A program made the translations under genes and the position numbers. A model generated the notes under the pieces. The model was not told where the DNA came from. It saw only the letters and a program-made list of their open reading frames with translations, and ran no database searches. Shown here piece by piece: positions 1-9,145 of a DNA stretch of 64,000 nt; the stretch's first letter is position 1, and every line of letters begins with the position of its first letter. The stretch is from CAIVAT01 sp964473485 (GTDB taxonomy: Bacteria > Bacteroidota > Bacteroidia > Bacteroidales > FEN-979): NCBI GenBank assembly GCA_964473485.1, contig CAYYPH010000002.1, positions 62,001 to 126,000 on the forward strand, given 5' to 3'.

Positions 1-1260
1 CACGCGGATGTCATCGTGGCCGGTGCCGGACCGGCCGGAACAATCGCCGCTTATCAGCTCGCCCGGCAGGGAGTTTCAGTGCTGATACTCGAGAAAGCGA
101 CTTTTCCCAGGTACAAGGTCTGCGGCGCGGGGCTGACCCACAAGATCATAAATGAGATCCCCTTCCCGGTTGACCCCGTGATACAAACTACCGTCGATAC
201 GTTCATTTTCTCCTGCGGTTTCAGCGAGATCTATTCAAGAACGGCTGACGACCCGCTGATCTATTGCACCATGCGCGGGGAACTCGATGCCTTTTTGCTC
301 AGCCGGGCAACCCAGGCCGGAGCCCGCGTGCTACATGGTGTTCATGTGATCTCGGCCAGTCAGGGCGGGGATTATGTGGATGTAATTGCCCGCGATGGCA
401 CTTACCGGTCAAGGCTTTTAATCGGCGCCGACGGCGCCTCCGGTAATGTCGCCCGTTCAGCAGGTCTAAGAGAGCATATTATGCCGGGACTTGCCTGGGA
501 GGCTGAAGTGGAAACAGATCCGCTTTATTCAGCGCGTTATAAAAACACCGTCTTTCTTGACTGGGGCGCTTTTCCGGGAGGTTATGGGTGGGTTTTTCCC
601 AAAACCGGTCATTTTTCGATCGGAGTAGGAGGACCCGCAACGCTGTCGCGGTGGATGATGCCATATTATCAAGGATATCTGAGGTTTCTCAAAAACTTTT
701 TCCTGGGCGAAGGTCAATATGCCGGTGAGCATCGGTTTGATCCTTTGCATGCGTCAGGGCAAGAGCCGGGGCCCGATGGTTTTTTCCGGACCCATTCACT
801 GAAGGCCTGGCCAATCCCGGTGAGGGTCCGGAAAAGCAGGTTTCACAATGGCCGGATCCTGGTTGCCGGGGATGCCGCAGGGTTGACCGATCCGTTAACC
901 GGTGAAGGGATCTTTTATGCCGTGAAAAGCGGGAAACTGGCCGCTGAGGCCTGCCTGGATTTTATGGAGAGAGAGGAAGGCTCTCTGGAATCCTATACCG
1001 CATCGGTGAATGATGAACTGATGGATGAACTGACGGAGGCCAACCGGATAAAATACATCTTTAACACTGTTCCGTTGAAGATCCATCATTTTGTCAGGGA
1101 CAGCGGACGGGGCTGGCGGGCCTTCGGAAAGATCCTGCGCGGAGAGCGATGCTATGCCGATGTCAGAATGGGATTCGGGAAGTGGAGATTCCTGTGGAAA
1201 GCCGCCTGCAGGCTGGCAAAGCTCTTCTCTGACCATAAAGAACGCCGGTTTGGAAAATAA
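1..1260 (+). CDS. Geranylgeranyl reductase family FAD-dependent oxidoreductase (5' partial)
   Basis: The reading frame is already open at base 1 and starts HADVIVAGAGPAGT, so the true start lies upstream of the window; the GTG at 16 is an internal valine. The Rossmann FAD-binding motif GAGPAG is at the N-terminus. The family motif KVCGAGLT follows at about bases 114-139, and the second FAD motif GDAAGLTDPLTGEGI is near bases 868-912. Family members reduce isoprenoid double bonds or act as flavin hydroxylases/dehydrogenases on lipids or quinones. The substrate cannot be read from the sequence. The next gene, an SDR oxidoreductase, overlaps its 3' end, so the two may act on the same metabolite. 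Family assignment is secure; specific function is unknown. Confidence 0.85.
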   Translation, partial: HADVIVAGAGPAGTIAAYQLARQGVSVLILEKATFPRYKVCGAGLTHKIINEIPFPVDPVIQTTVDTFIFSCGFSEIYSRTADDPLIYCTMRGELDAFLLSRATQAGARVLHGVHVISASQGGDYVDVIARDGTYRSRLLIGADGASGNVARSAGLREHIMPGLAWEAEVETDPLYSARYKNTVFLDWGAFPGGYGWVFPKTGHFSIGVGGPATLSRWMMPYYQGYLRFLKNFFLGEGQYAGEHRFDPLHASGQEPGPDGFFRTHSLKAWPIPVRVRKSRFHNGRILVAGDAAGLTDPLTGEGIFYAVKSGKLAAEACLDFMEREEGSLESYTASVNDELMDELTEANRIKYIFNTVPLKIHHFVRDSGRGWRAFGKILRGERCYADVRMGFGKWRFLWKAACRLAKLFSDHKERRFGK

Positions 1261-2050
1261 GGTTGTATTGATAACAGGAGCCGCCGGGGGACTTGGAAAA
1301 GTCCTTGTCACTACCTTCGCCTCCACCGGATGGCAGGTGATTGCCACGGATATTGGGGCTTTCGACACCTCAACTCACGGTTCCGGAATCCTTTTTTACC
1401 CGATGGATGTTACCTCCGGTACTTCTGTTGAAATGGCTGCAAAGGAGCTGGGACAAAAATTTCCGGTCATCCACCTGATCATCAATAATGCAGGGATGGA
1501 TAAGTATTTCCCACTCTCTGAAGCCCCGGCTGAGTTGCTCCGGCAGATATTCGAAGTGAATTTCTTCGGGGCCTGCAGGGTCAACCAGGTTTTTCTCCCG
1601 ATGTTGAAAACACCCGGTGGCAGGATCATTCACATCACCAGCGAAGGCTACCACCTCACCGGCCCGTTCATGCCCTATCCGCTTACCAAGCGCCTGCTGG
1701 AGTCGTACTCGAGATCTTTAAGGATTGAATTGGGGTTCAGGGGTATTGATGTGATCGCCATCAGGCCGGGAGCCATCGAAACCCCTTTGCTCGGGGTAGT
1801 CAGGAACCTCGATACACCGGCGGGTAACTGGAAACTCGAAAAAGAATTCCGGCAATTCGCAACAATGGCATCCCGTGAAATCGGAAAAGTGCTGACCCCT
1901 GAAGCCGCAGCCGCTTTCGTACTAAGGGTGGCGGTTAAAAAAAAACCGCGGCATCTTTACCGGATCAACAACATGCTGAAACTGAGAATTGCCGCAATGA
2001 TGCCGTTTTTCGTCATAGAAAAGGCATTGAAAGCAAAATTCGTGAAATGA
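1250..2050 (+). CDS. Short-chain dehydrogenase/reductase (SDR)
   Basis: A classical SDR of about 266 residues. The NAD(P)-binding motif TGAAGGLG is at the N-terminus, NNAG sits near residue 80, and the catalytic YxxxK is YPLTK around bases 1675-1690. The frame stays open upstream to about 1091 without family sequence. The best start is the TTG at 1250, which gives the usual SDR beginning MENKVVLITG and overlaps the preceding flavoprotein by 11 bases; no ATG is available nearby. It probably acts as an NAD(P)H-dependent carbonyl or alcohol oxidoreductase on a lipid-like substrate, judging from the overlapping partner. The C-terminal region has hydrophobic stretches compatible with membrane association. 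Substrate unknown. Confidence 0.85.
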   Translation: MENKVVLITGAAGGLGKVLVTTFASTGWQVIATDIGAFDTSTHGSGILFYPMDVTSGTSVEMAAKELGQKFPVIHLIINNAGMDKYFPLSEAPAELLRQIFEVNFFGACRVNQVFLPMLKTPGGRIIHITSEGYHLTGPFMPYPLTKRLLESYSRSLRIELGFRGIDVIAIRPGAIETPLLGVVRNLDTPAGNWKLEKEFRQFATMASREIGKVLTPEAAAAFVLRVAVKKKPRHLYRINNMLKLRIAAMMPFFVIEKALKAKFVK

Positions 2051-2098
2051 GATTGGCAGTTGTCTGAGCAGGACAAATCAGTTTTACAGACTTCCTGA

Positions 2099-2548
2099 TC
2101 AGCCAAGCAACTGTTTTACGATCTGTGAGATCATCTTGTTGTCGGCCTTGCCCGCCAGCTCTTTCGAAGCAAGCGCCATCACCTTTCCCATCTCTTTGAT
2201 GGAGGATGCTCCCGACTTTGAGATCAGTTCACGGATGATTTCTGTAACTTCAGCTTCGGATAATTGTGAAGGAAGGTATTTTTCGATAACAGAAGCTTCG
2301 AAAAGCTCTTTTTCTGCAAGGTCGGCCCGGTTGGCATTGCCGTATATCTCGGCCGATTCACGGCGCTGCTTGACGAGTTTCTGAAGAATCTTCAGTTCCG
2401 TGGCCTCGTTGATGGCATCACCGCCTCCCTCTTTCGTCTTTTCAAGCAACAATGCCGCTTTGATTGCCCTGAGCGCCTCCAGTTTTTTGGCATCCCTGGC
2501 CAGCATCGCGGCCTTGATGTCATCGCCGATTTTCAGTTCGAGGCTCAT
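2099..2548 (-). CDS. GatB/YqeY domain-containing protein
   Basis: A 149-residue protein of the YqeY family, whose fold resembles the tRNA-binding tail of GatB and GlnRS. The family hallmarks are visible: the N-terminal run IKAAMLARDAKKLEALRAIK, the KQRRESAEIY segment, and the C-terminal helical bundle ending SQIVKQLLG. Length is normal. Its ATG follows the ftsZ stop codon directly (TAA then ATG), so it is the last gene of the division cluster and probably translationally coupled to ftsZ. YqeY proteins are thought to bind tRNA or support amidotransferase-type reactions, but no precise role is established. The downstream 48 bases to the convergent SDR gene show no clear terminator. Confidence 0.9.
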   Translation of the reverse strand: MSLELKIGDDIKAAMLARDAKKLEALRAIKAALLLEKTKEGGGDAINEATELKILQKLVKQRRESAEIYGNANRADLAEKELFEASVIEKYLPSQLSEAEVTEIIRELISKSGASSIKEMGKVMALASKELAGKADNKMISQIVKQLLG

Positions 2549-4165
2549 TTAGTCAACATTTTTGTGCAGGAAGGAGTTCTCGCTGCGAAGTTCTAACGAT
2601 TTATCGGGATTCTCCGAAAGCATGTATTTGGCAACCTGCGATTCTGCAGATGGAGTAACATCGTTGAGTTCAACGTTCCGTCTTTTGTAGGCCGGCACCG
2701 ATTCTATCTCGTACAGGTTGGTCTCGATGGGGGTGTGGGTCTTGAGTTTTTCGCTCAGTTGCCGCAGTTTCGAAACGCGCTCGATCGATTTTTTTGTCTG
2801 GATGCCGTCAGGATCGGGCTCTGAAGGTTGTGCCGGGGGCGCTGACGGTTGCGGTGAGAAATAGATTTCGGCCGATGGTTCCTCCTGCTTGATGTTCACC
2901 GGGTACATATCATGGATCATGGCACCGGAAAGTTCCTGGGTTGAATCGGGTTCGGGTTTTTCGATGATGAATTCGATCGGACGAACCGGTTCTGCAGCCG
3001 GTTCAGGAATCTCTTCCCTGGCTGTAACGACCGGTTCGGAGCGCAACGGCGGAGCCTTGATCTCTTCCTGGGTGTATAACGGTTTCGGCATTTCAGGTTC
3101 CGGATTTAGAATCCTTTTTTCCATAACCGGAGTTTCATTGTCGTATAATCCGCGTACAATAACATCAACAGGTTTGTTGGGATCCTTTTGCTTGTGGTCC
3201 TCATCAAACCCGGTGGCGATAATGGTCACGCTGATCTTGTCTGCGAGCGTTTCATCGAAACCGTTCCCCCAGATGATATCGCCGGTCGATTTGGTCTTTT
3301 CCTGGATATAGTCGGTGATCTCGGTCACTTCGTCCATCGTTATCTCTTCCTTGCCTGAGGAGATATACAGCAACAGATTGCTTGCCCCGTTGATGTCGTT
3401 GTTGTCGAGAAGCGGAGAGTTCAGGGCATCTTCAACGGCGTTGCGGGCGCGGTCGGGACCACTGGCCACGCCGGTTCCCATGATGGCTACGCCGCTGTTT
3501 TTCATCACCGTCTTAACATCTTCGAAATCCACATTAATGTACCCGGCAACAGTAATGATCTCGGCAATGCCCTTGGCTGCGGTTGTCAGCACATTGTCGG
3601 CACGTTTGAATGCCTCCGACAGCGGGAGATCGCCGCAAAGCAAGCGAAGCTTGTCATTGCTGATGATGAGCAGCGCATCAACATGCTGTTTCAACTGGCG
3701 GATACCGTCCTCGGCTGATTGTTTTCGCTTTCTGCCTTCAAAAGAGAACGGGATGGTGACGATACCGACTGTCAGAATATCAAGTTCCTTTGAAATCTGG
3801 GCAATGACCGGAGCCGCCCCGGTACCCGTTCCTCCGCCGAGACCGGCTGTGATAAAAAGCATCTTGGTCCCTTTCTGGAGAACTTCCCTGATGTCTTCCG
3901 CATTTTCAAGGGCCGCGTTGCGACCAACCGACGGAGCAGCCCCTGCCCCCAGCCCGCTGGTCAGGTTGGCCCCGAGCTGGATCTTTGTCGGTACCATGCT
4001 CGATTCCATGGCCTGTGCATCGGTGTTGCAGATAATAAAATCAACACCTTTGATCCCCTGACGAAACATGTGGTTCACGGCATTGCTGCCGCCTCCGCCA
4101 ACGCCGATTACTTTGATGATTGATGACTGATTCCTGGGTAAATCGAATTTTAACATGTCGGCCAT
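2549..4165 (-). CDS. ftsZ: Cell division protein FtsZ
   Basis: Tubulin-like GTPase that polymerises at midcell and recruits the divisome. The GTP-binding signature GGGTGTG is at residues 110-116, with GVGGGGSNAV at 21-30 forming the first nucleotide loop. At 538 residues it is longer than the E. coli protein because of a long acidic, proline-rich linker (about residues 330-515). The extreme C-terminus SFLHKNVD matches the conserved Bacteroidota FtsZ tail that docks FtsA and other partners. A 95-base AT-rich gap separates it from ftsA and may hold its own promoter. It abuts the yqeY gene. Starts at residue 1 or the methionine at residue 4 are both possible. Confidence 0.98.
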   Translation of the reverse strand: MADMLKFDLPRNQSSIIKVIGVGGGGSNAVNHMFRQGIKGVDFIICNTDAQAMESSMVPTKIQLGANLTSGLGAGAAPSVGRNAALENAEDIREVLQKGTKMLFITAGLGGGTGTGAAPVIAQISKELDILTVGIVTIPFSFEGRKRKQSAEDGIRQLKQHVDALLIISNDKLRLLCGDLPLSEAFKRADNVLTTAAKGIAEIITVAGYINVDFEDVKTVMKNSGVAIMGTGVASGPDRARNAVEDALNSPLLDNNDINGASNLLLYISSGKEEITMDEVTEITDYIQEKTKSTGDIIWGNGFDETLADKISVTIIATGFDEDHKQKDPNKPVDVIVRGLYDNETPVMEKRILNPEPEMPKPLYTQEEIKAPPLRSEPVVTAREEIPEPAAEPVRPIEFIIEKPEPDSTQELSGAMIHDMYPVNIKQEEPSAEIYFSPQPSAPPAQPSEPDPDGIQTKKSIERVSKLRQLSEKLKTHTPIETNLYEIESVPAYKRRNVELNDVTPSAESQVAKYMLSENPDKSLELRSENSFLHKNVD

Positions 4166-4260
4166 GATCGCTTTTTTTAACGGTTTAAAAATATTAAGAA
4201 AGAATTTTGGAATTTTTTGTTTTTCATTTTTTTATCAACCCCTGATTGTTAATAGTCCTC

Positions 4261-5589
4261 TTATTCAGTGTCATCTTCGAAGATGTGACGGATTTTATCG
4301 AGGAAAATATCGGGGAAACGTTTCGAGGAACCGGATACCTCCTTTACTTTTTTCACCTTTTTCTTTTTCTTATCTCCGGGCTCCTGAACCTCCTCAACAG
4401 GTTCTTCAACGGGTTTGATCTTTTCCATTTCACGCTGGTACCTGCCGATGCCTTCGATTACAAGACCGATTCCGGTGGCATACATCGGACTGGTCATTTC
4501 AGGCGGAACATCCGACGCCAGGTGTTCGTTCGGATAGCCGATGCGGGTATCCAGCCCCGTCATGAATTCGGTGAGCTGGGCAATATGCTTGAGGTGAGCG
4601 CCCCCTCCCGTGAGAACAATGCCGCCGATCAGCTTTTTCTCGTATCCCGAATTCCTTATCTCATAGTAAATGTGTTCGATGATCTCTTCCATACGGGCCT
4701 GGATGATGGATGCCAGGTTTTTCAGGCTGATCTCTTTCGGAGGTCTTCCTCTGAGCCCGGGTATTGCCACGATCTCCTCCTCACGGTTTTCACGGGCCAG
4801 GGCCGACCCGAATTTTAACTTTAGCTCTTCCGCATGCTTTTTGATGATCGAACAACCCTCCTTGATGTCTTCGGTGATGATCTCTCCGCCCAGCGGGATG
4901 ACGGCTGTATGCCTGATGATGCCGGCATGGAAAATGGCGATGTCGGAAGTTCCTCCCCCGATGTCGACAAGTACCACTCCCGCCTCTTTTTCTTCCTCGT
5001 TGAGCACCGCTTCGGCCGAAGCCATCGGCTCCAGGATGAGTTCCACCACCTCGAGACCGGCTTTCCGAACACATTTGTAGATGTTTTTCGCTGCCGCAGT
5101 CTGACCGATAATAATGTGAAAATTGGCCTCCAGCGAACTGCCGATCATCCCTTTGGGGGTGAGAATTCCGTGTTCGCCATCGATGCTGAACTCCTGAGGG
5201 ATCACGTCGAGAATCTCCTCGCCGGGATTCATGTTCAGGTTGTACATGCTGTTGCACAGCTTGTTAATATCTTCCTGGCTGATCTCCATGTCGCTGTTTT
5301 CGCGGATCATGCTGCCGCGGTGCTGGAGACTTTTAATGTGCTGGCCGGCGATGCCGACGTTTACGTATTTAATGTCCACCTTCGACCGGGCCGCCGCTTC
5401 GGTCACCGCCTCCCTGATCGATTGAACCGTGTTGTCGATGTTGGCTACCACCCCGCGACGCACCCCGATCGACGGAACCTTGCCGTATCCGAGGATTTCG
5501 ATCTTTCCGAATTCGTTTTTCTGGCCAACGATCACCGCAATTTTTGTTGTGCCGATATCTAATCCCACAATGATTCCTGAGTTTTTCAT
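4261..5589 (-). CDS. ftsA: Cell division protein FtsA
   Basis: Actin-like ATPase that tethers FtsZ filaments to the membrane. It shows the N-terminal phosphate-1 loop GLDIGTTKIAVIVG, the 1C/SHS2 domain, and the second phosphate loop VLVDIGGGTSDIAIF. The C-terminal extension is highly charged (KKKKKVKKVKEV) and followed by an amphipathic tail, as in other Bacteroidota. I chose the ATG at 5587-5589 (MKNSGIIVGLD), two bases after the ftsQ stop; an upstream start would extend seven residues into ftsQ. It lies between ftsQ and ftsZ, the standard order. Length 442 residues, normal for the phylum. Confidence 0.97.
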   Translation of the reverse strand: MKNSGIIVGLDIGTTKIAVIVGQKNEFGKIEILGYGKVPSIGVRRGVVANIDNTVQSIREAVTEAAARSKVDIKYVNVGIAGQHIKSLQHRGSMIRENSDMEISQEDINKLCNSMYNLNMNPGEEILDVIPQEFSIDGEHGILTPKGMIGSSLEANFHIIIGQTAAAKNIYKCVRKAGLEVVELILEPMASAEAVLNEEEKEAGVVLVDIGGGTSDIAIFHAGIIRHTAVIPLGGEIITEDIKEGCSIIKKHAEELKLKFGSALARENREEEIVAIPGLRGRPPKEISLKNLASIIQARMEEIIEHIYYEIRNSGYEKKLIGGIVLTGGGAHLKHIAQLTEFMTGLDTRIGYPNEHLASDVPPEMTSPMYATGIGLVIEGIGRYQREMEKIKPVEEPVEEVQEPGDKKKKKVKKVKEVSGSSKRFPDIFLDKIRHIFEDDTE

Positions 5590-5591
5590 AG

Positions 5592-6398
5592 CTATTCTGT
5601 TTTTGAACAAACTACCTGATTTCTGTATTTTATATTGATCACGTTGTATTTATTCCAGCCAATCTTGTTCAGCCCGTATTTGTAAAATGCAAGAAGCTTC
5701 GCAAACTTTTCGTCGAGATTTTCGGCCGTGCCAAGAAGGATGATATGGTTGCCGACTTTGGGCACGAGCTCGAATTCTTGAGTTTCGGTAACATAAATCT
5801 GGTCGATCTGGGCCTTGAGAAAAGGATCACGGCTGATAAACACCGAGAGGCGGTAAAGATTCGTCAGCAGTGAGTCATAATAGATCGAATCCGACAACGC
5901 CATGATGTTGACCCGGTACGAGGGTTTTTTGATAAAGGAATCGCGGATGTGCCCGTTGGCCACAGGAACCCTGGCCGAAAAGCCCAGTTTTACCGGCAAC
6001 AGGATCCCGGTCTGGTCCAGGTAAAAACTTTCGAATTGGTTATTGATAACCCTGAGCAGTGGTTCGCGCTGACGGATATTCACCACCAACTCCCCTTTGC
6101 TGGTTTCGAACACCGCAACCCGGGCCACGTAAGGTTGTTTACCGATCACCGACTCCAGCCGGTGTGTGTTGATATAACCGAGTGGCTTTCCTTTCAGATT
6201 GCCGGCGGTCTTCACAATCAGCGAATCGATATCTTTTTTGGTGAACAGGGCATCGGCGCTTCCGTAATCAATGTCGACACTCACCTTGCTGCAGGTGCGT
6301 TTGTAGTGTTCAGCTTCAACAAAACCGACCAGCACCCCGGCAGCCGCCACCAACAGGACCCAGCTTGTAATTTTCAATATGAAAAGAAAGCGTTTCAT
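5592..6398 (-). CDS. ftsQ: Cell division protein FtsQ
   Basis: Bitopic divisome protein linking FtsZ-associated proteins with septal murein synthesis. One N-terminal membrane segment (about residues 5-25) is followed by a periplasmic region with a POTRA-like beginning (FTKKDIDSLIVKTAGNLKGK) and an FtsQ beta domain. Length 268 residues. The start ATG overlaps the murC stop (ATGA), and the stop lies two bases before the ftsA start, so it is embedded in the operon. Sequence conservation in FtsQ is low; the call rests on topology, POTRA-like pattern and position between murC and ftsA. Confidence 0.93.
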   Translation of the reverse strand: MKRFLFILKITSWVLLVAAAGVLVGFVEAEHYKRTCSKVSVDIDYGSADALFTKKDIDSLIVKTAGNLKGKPLGYINTHRLESVIGKQPYVARVAVFETSKGELVVNIRQREPLLRVINNQFESFYLDQTGILLPVKLGFSARVPVANGHIRDSFIKKPSYRVNIMALSDSIYYDSLLTNLYRLSVFISRDPFLKAQIDQIYVTETQEFELVPKVGNHIILLGTAENLDEKFAKLLAFYKYGLNKIGWNKYNVINIKYRNQVVCSKTE

Positions 6399-9145
6399 TT
6401 TGTCAGAAATTTGCAGATTGGTTCAACCAACTGGTCAATGTCGCCAGCCCCCAGGGTCAGCAGTATCTCCGGCCTTGTTAATGCCAGTTCGTCGAGCAAA
6501 GCCTCCTTTGTGATCAGCTTCTTTTTCGTCGTTACCAGGTCAAGCAGCATGCGGGAGGTGACCCCGGGTATCGGTTTCTCCCTTGCCGGATAGATGTCGA
6601 GCAGCCATAATTCATCCAGCATCGAAAGGCTTTGGCCGAATTCCGTTGCAAAATCCCTGGTCCGTGAAAAAAGATGCGGCTGAAAGATCCCCGTGATCCT
6701 CCTGCCCGGATAAAATTCTTTTACGGCCGATATGCAGGCACGAAGCTCTTCGGGATGATGGGCATAGTCATCGATATACAGATGATCAGCGGTGTTGACC
6801 CGGATGTCGAATCTGCGCTGCACTCCATGGTAACTGGCCAGCGCCCGGCGAAGTGCTGATTCATCCAGTCCGGCCAGTAAACATGCTGCCAGGGCTGCCA
6901 CGGCATTTTCTAGGTTGAACCGGCCCGGTACCCCCAGGGTGAGATCACGGATCAGTCCGCCCGGATGCACGAAATCGAAGTGAAAATTGTTGTCCTCGAT
7001 CCTGATCCCGGAAGTATGAAAATCAGTAGCACCTTCGAGGGAATAATGGTATGCTGAATATCCCGGCAAGGTTCCGCGATTTACCGCGGTGCCGAGTTTT
7101 GCAACCAGATATCCTCCCGGTCGGATCTTTCCTGCGAAGAGTGAAAAGTTTTCCTTCAGGTCCTCGTGGTTACCATAGATATCCAGATGATCGGCATCGG
7201 TGGAGGTGATGATGGCGATGGTCGGGTTCAGTTGCAGGAAAGACCTGTCGAATTCATCGGCCTCCACGATGCATGCCGGGGCATCGGCAAGCGGGCCCGA
7301 CGATAACCTTTGAGACGCGGCAGTATGCTTTTCCATTCCTTGACCGGGAACCATGACTCCGCTTGGTTCCTGAAGTTTGCCCGGCGATTCAACGTGAATC
7401 CCCGCCAGAAAGTTGGTGCCGTAGTTTTTGGAAATGCCTCCTAGAAATGCGAGATGATCAATGCCTGCCGAGTGGAATATGTGTGCAATGAGGGTCGAGG
7501 TAGTGGTTTTGCCGTGAGTGCCCGCAACCGCGATGGTTGGATATTTTGAGGATATAAGGCCGAGGACCTCCGCACGTTTCATCATGGGGACATTCCTGCC
7601 GCGAAAATGCTGGTATGCCGGGTGATCGGCCGGAACGGCCGGCGTATAAACGGCCAGGTCGATATTGTTGGGAATGTCCTGTTTGTGCTCCTCATAAACA
7701 ATGCGCATGCCTTCCGCTTCCAGTTGCCGTGTGAGCGGAGTCCGGGTGCGGTCGTAACCCGAAACGACAGATCCACGAATGGCAAAATAGCGGGCAAGCG
7801 CACTCATACCTATTCCGCCAATTCCCAGGAAATAGATGTTTCCGGGAAGTTTTTCGGGGAGACCTGAACCGTGGGATCCCGGTTTTGCTGTTTGATCCGT
7901 CGGTTCCTTTGGTTCCGGAATGTCTCGACCGATCAGGGCAAGCGATAATTTTGCTATTTTGCCGGCGGCCCCGCGCCTGGCCATCGAAGAAATATTCCTG
8001 CTCAGCGTGGAACACAGTGTGGTATCATTCATGATATTCATTATCGCCGGCCCCAGACTTGCAACAGCTTCACCGTCCCTGACCAGTATCGCAGCTTCTG
8101 CCGATACGAGCGCCATTGCATTTTTCGTTTGATGGTCCTCGGCTACATTTGGCGAAGGGACCAGTATGGCCGGCTTTCCCACCAGGCATAATTCGGCGAT
8201 CGCGATGGCGCCAGCCCTCGATATGATCAGGTCGGCCGCTGCAAAGGCCAGGTCCATTCGCTCGATGAAAGGCATCACGACGAACGGAAAGGGAATCAGG
8301 GGTTTATCAATAGTCACCGCATTGGCTCCGGCAGTCACTCCATCTGGTTCATATCTCCTTGTCCATTTGCCTGAAACTGTTTCAGCGGCATGGTCAACAG
8401 GCATGGAGGTGATACCGGATGCCCGCAGATCTTCGATAATGCTTTCGAAAAAATATTTCCCGGTTTGCCAGATCAACTGGATCGAAGGGCCGCTTAAGGT
8501 ATATTTAGCGATGAATTCAAGTATGGCTTTGTTGATGGTGCCTGCCCCGAGACTCCCGCCAATGACAAGGATGGTCCTCCGTTCAGGGTGCAGTTGGAAA
8601 AAATCCAGCGCTTCCGGTTTCAGGCCTGCACTGGCAGCCACCTCTTCCCTGACGGGATTTCCTGCCAGTACGGTCTTCTCTTTCGGGAAATAGCGTTCCA
8701 TGCCTTCAAAGGCGACGAAGATCTTCTGCACTTTCGGTGCCAGTATCCGGTTGGTTACCCCGGGGTACGAGTTCTGCTCCTGTATGATGGATGGTATATG
8801 GAGGGAGGTAGCCACACGAAGCACCGGACCGCTGGCGTAGCCGCCGACACCGATCACAAGGTCGGGCCTGAAATTTCTGATCACTGAGAATGCCTGTCCC
8901 ATGCTCAGAACGAGCTTAAACGGGAACATCAGGTTCTTCCAGGTCAGTTTTCGCTGAAAGCCACTGATGGTAAGACCTTTGATACGAAATCCGGCTGCCG
9001 GCACACGATCCATCTCCATCCTGCCCCTGGCTCCGACAAAAAGAATGTCAATATCCGGATCTGCCGCCCTTAATGCACGGGCTATGGCAATTGCAGGAAA
9101 GACATGGCCCCCGGTGCCGCCGCCGCTGATAATCACCTTCGTCAT
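6395..9145 (-). CDS. murG-murC: MurG-MurC fusion protein: lipid II glycosyltransferase + UDP-MurNAc-L-alanine ligase
   Basis: One uninterrupted 916-residue frame joins two enzymes. Residues 1-408 are MurG, with the nucleotide loop GGGTGGHVFPA (8-18), IIQEQNSYPG (120-129) and the C-terminal UDP-GlcNAc site SPNVAEDHQTKN (331-342). A proline/glycine-rich linker (about 409-433; bases 7846-7921) leads to MurC at 434-916, with GIGGIGMSAL (441-450) and the ATP loop GTHGKTT (542-548). MurG adds GlcNAc to lipid I at the inner membrane; MurC ligates L-alanine to UDP-MurNAc in the cytoplasm. Both halves keep their motifs. Each half also carries an extra segment: about 40 residues at 246-288 and 583-622. 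The gene overlaps ftsW and ftsQ by ATGA. Confidence 0.95.
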   Translation of the reverse strand: MTKVIISGGGTGGHVFPAIAIARALRAADPDIDILFVGARGRMEMDRVPAAGFRIKGLTISGFQRKLTWKNLMFPFKLVLSMGQAFSVIRNFRPDLVIGVGGYASGPVLRVATSLHIPSIIQEQNSYPGVTNRILAPKVQKIFVAFEGMERYFPKEKTVLAGNPVREEVAASAGLKPEALDFFQLHPERRTILVIGGSLGAGTINKAILEFIAKYTLSGPSIQLIWQTGKYFFESIIEDLRASGITSMPVDHAAETVSGKWTRRYEPDGVTAGANAVTIDKPLIPFPFVVMPFIERMDLAFAAADLIISRAGAIAIAELCLVGKPAILVPSPNVAEDHQTKNAMALVSAEAAILVRDGEAVASLGPAIMNIMNDTTLCSTLSRNISSMARRGAAGKIAKLSLALIGRDIPEPKEPTDQTAKPGSHGSGLPEKLPGNIYFLGIGGIGMSALARYFAIRGSVVSGYDRTRTPLTRQLEAEGMRIVYEEHKQDIPNNIDLAVYTPAVPADHPAYQHFRGRNVPMMKRAEVLGLISSKYPTIAVAGTHGKTTTSTLIAHIFHSAGIDHLAFLGGISKNYGTNFLAGIHVESPGKLQEPSGVMVPGQGMEKHTAASQRLSSGPLADAPACIVEADEFDRSFLQLNPTIAIITSTDADHLDIYGNHEDLKENFSLFAGKIRPGGYLVAKLGTAVNRGTLPGYSAYHYSLEGATDFHTSGIRIEDNNFHFDFVHPGGLIRDLTLGVPGRFNLENAVAALAACLLAGLDESALRRALASYHGVQRRFDIRVNTADHLYIDDYAHHPEELRACISAVKEFYPGRRITGIFQPHLFSRTRDFATEFGQSLSMLDELWLLDIYPAREKPIPGVTSRMLLDLVTTKKKLITKEALLDELALTRPEILLTLGAGDIDQLVEPICKFLTK

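Noticed and set aside
264..5638. Many open frames antisense to or overlapping yqeY, ftsZ, ftsA and ftsQ (for example 3315-4061 plus and 4834-5562 plus)
   Set aside because: They mirror the codons of strongly conserved genes on the other strand and show no family sequence of their own.
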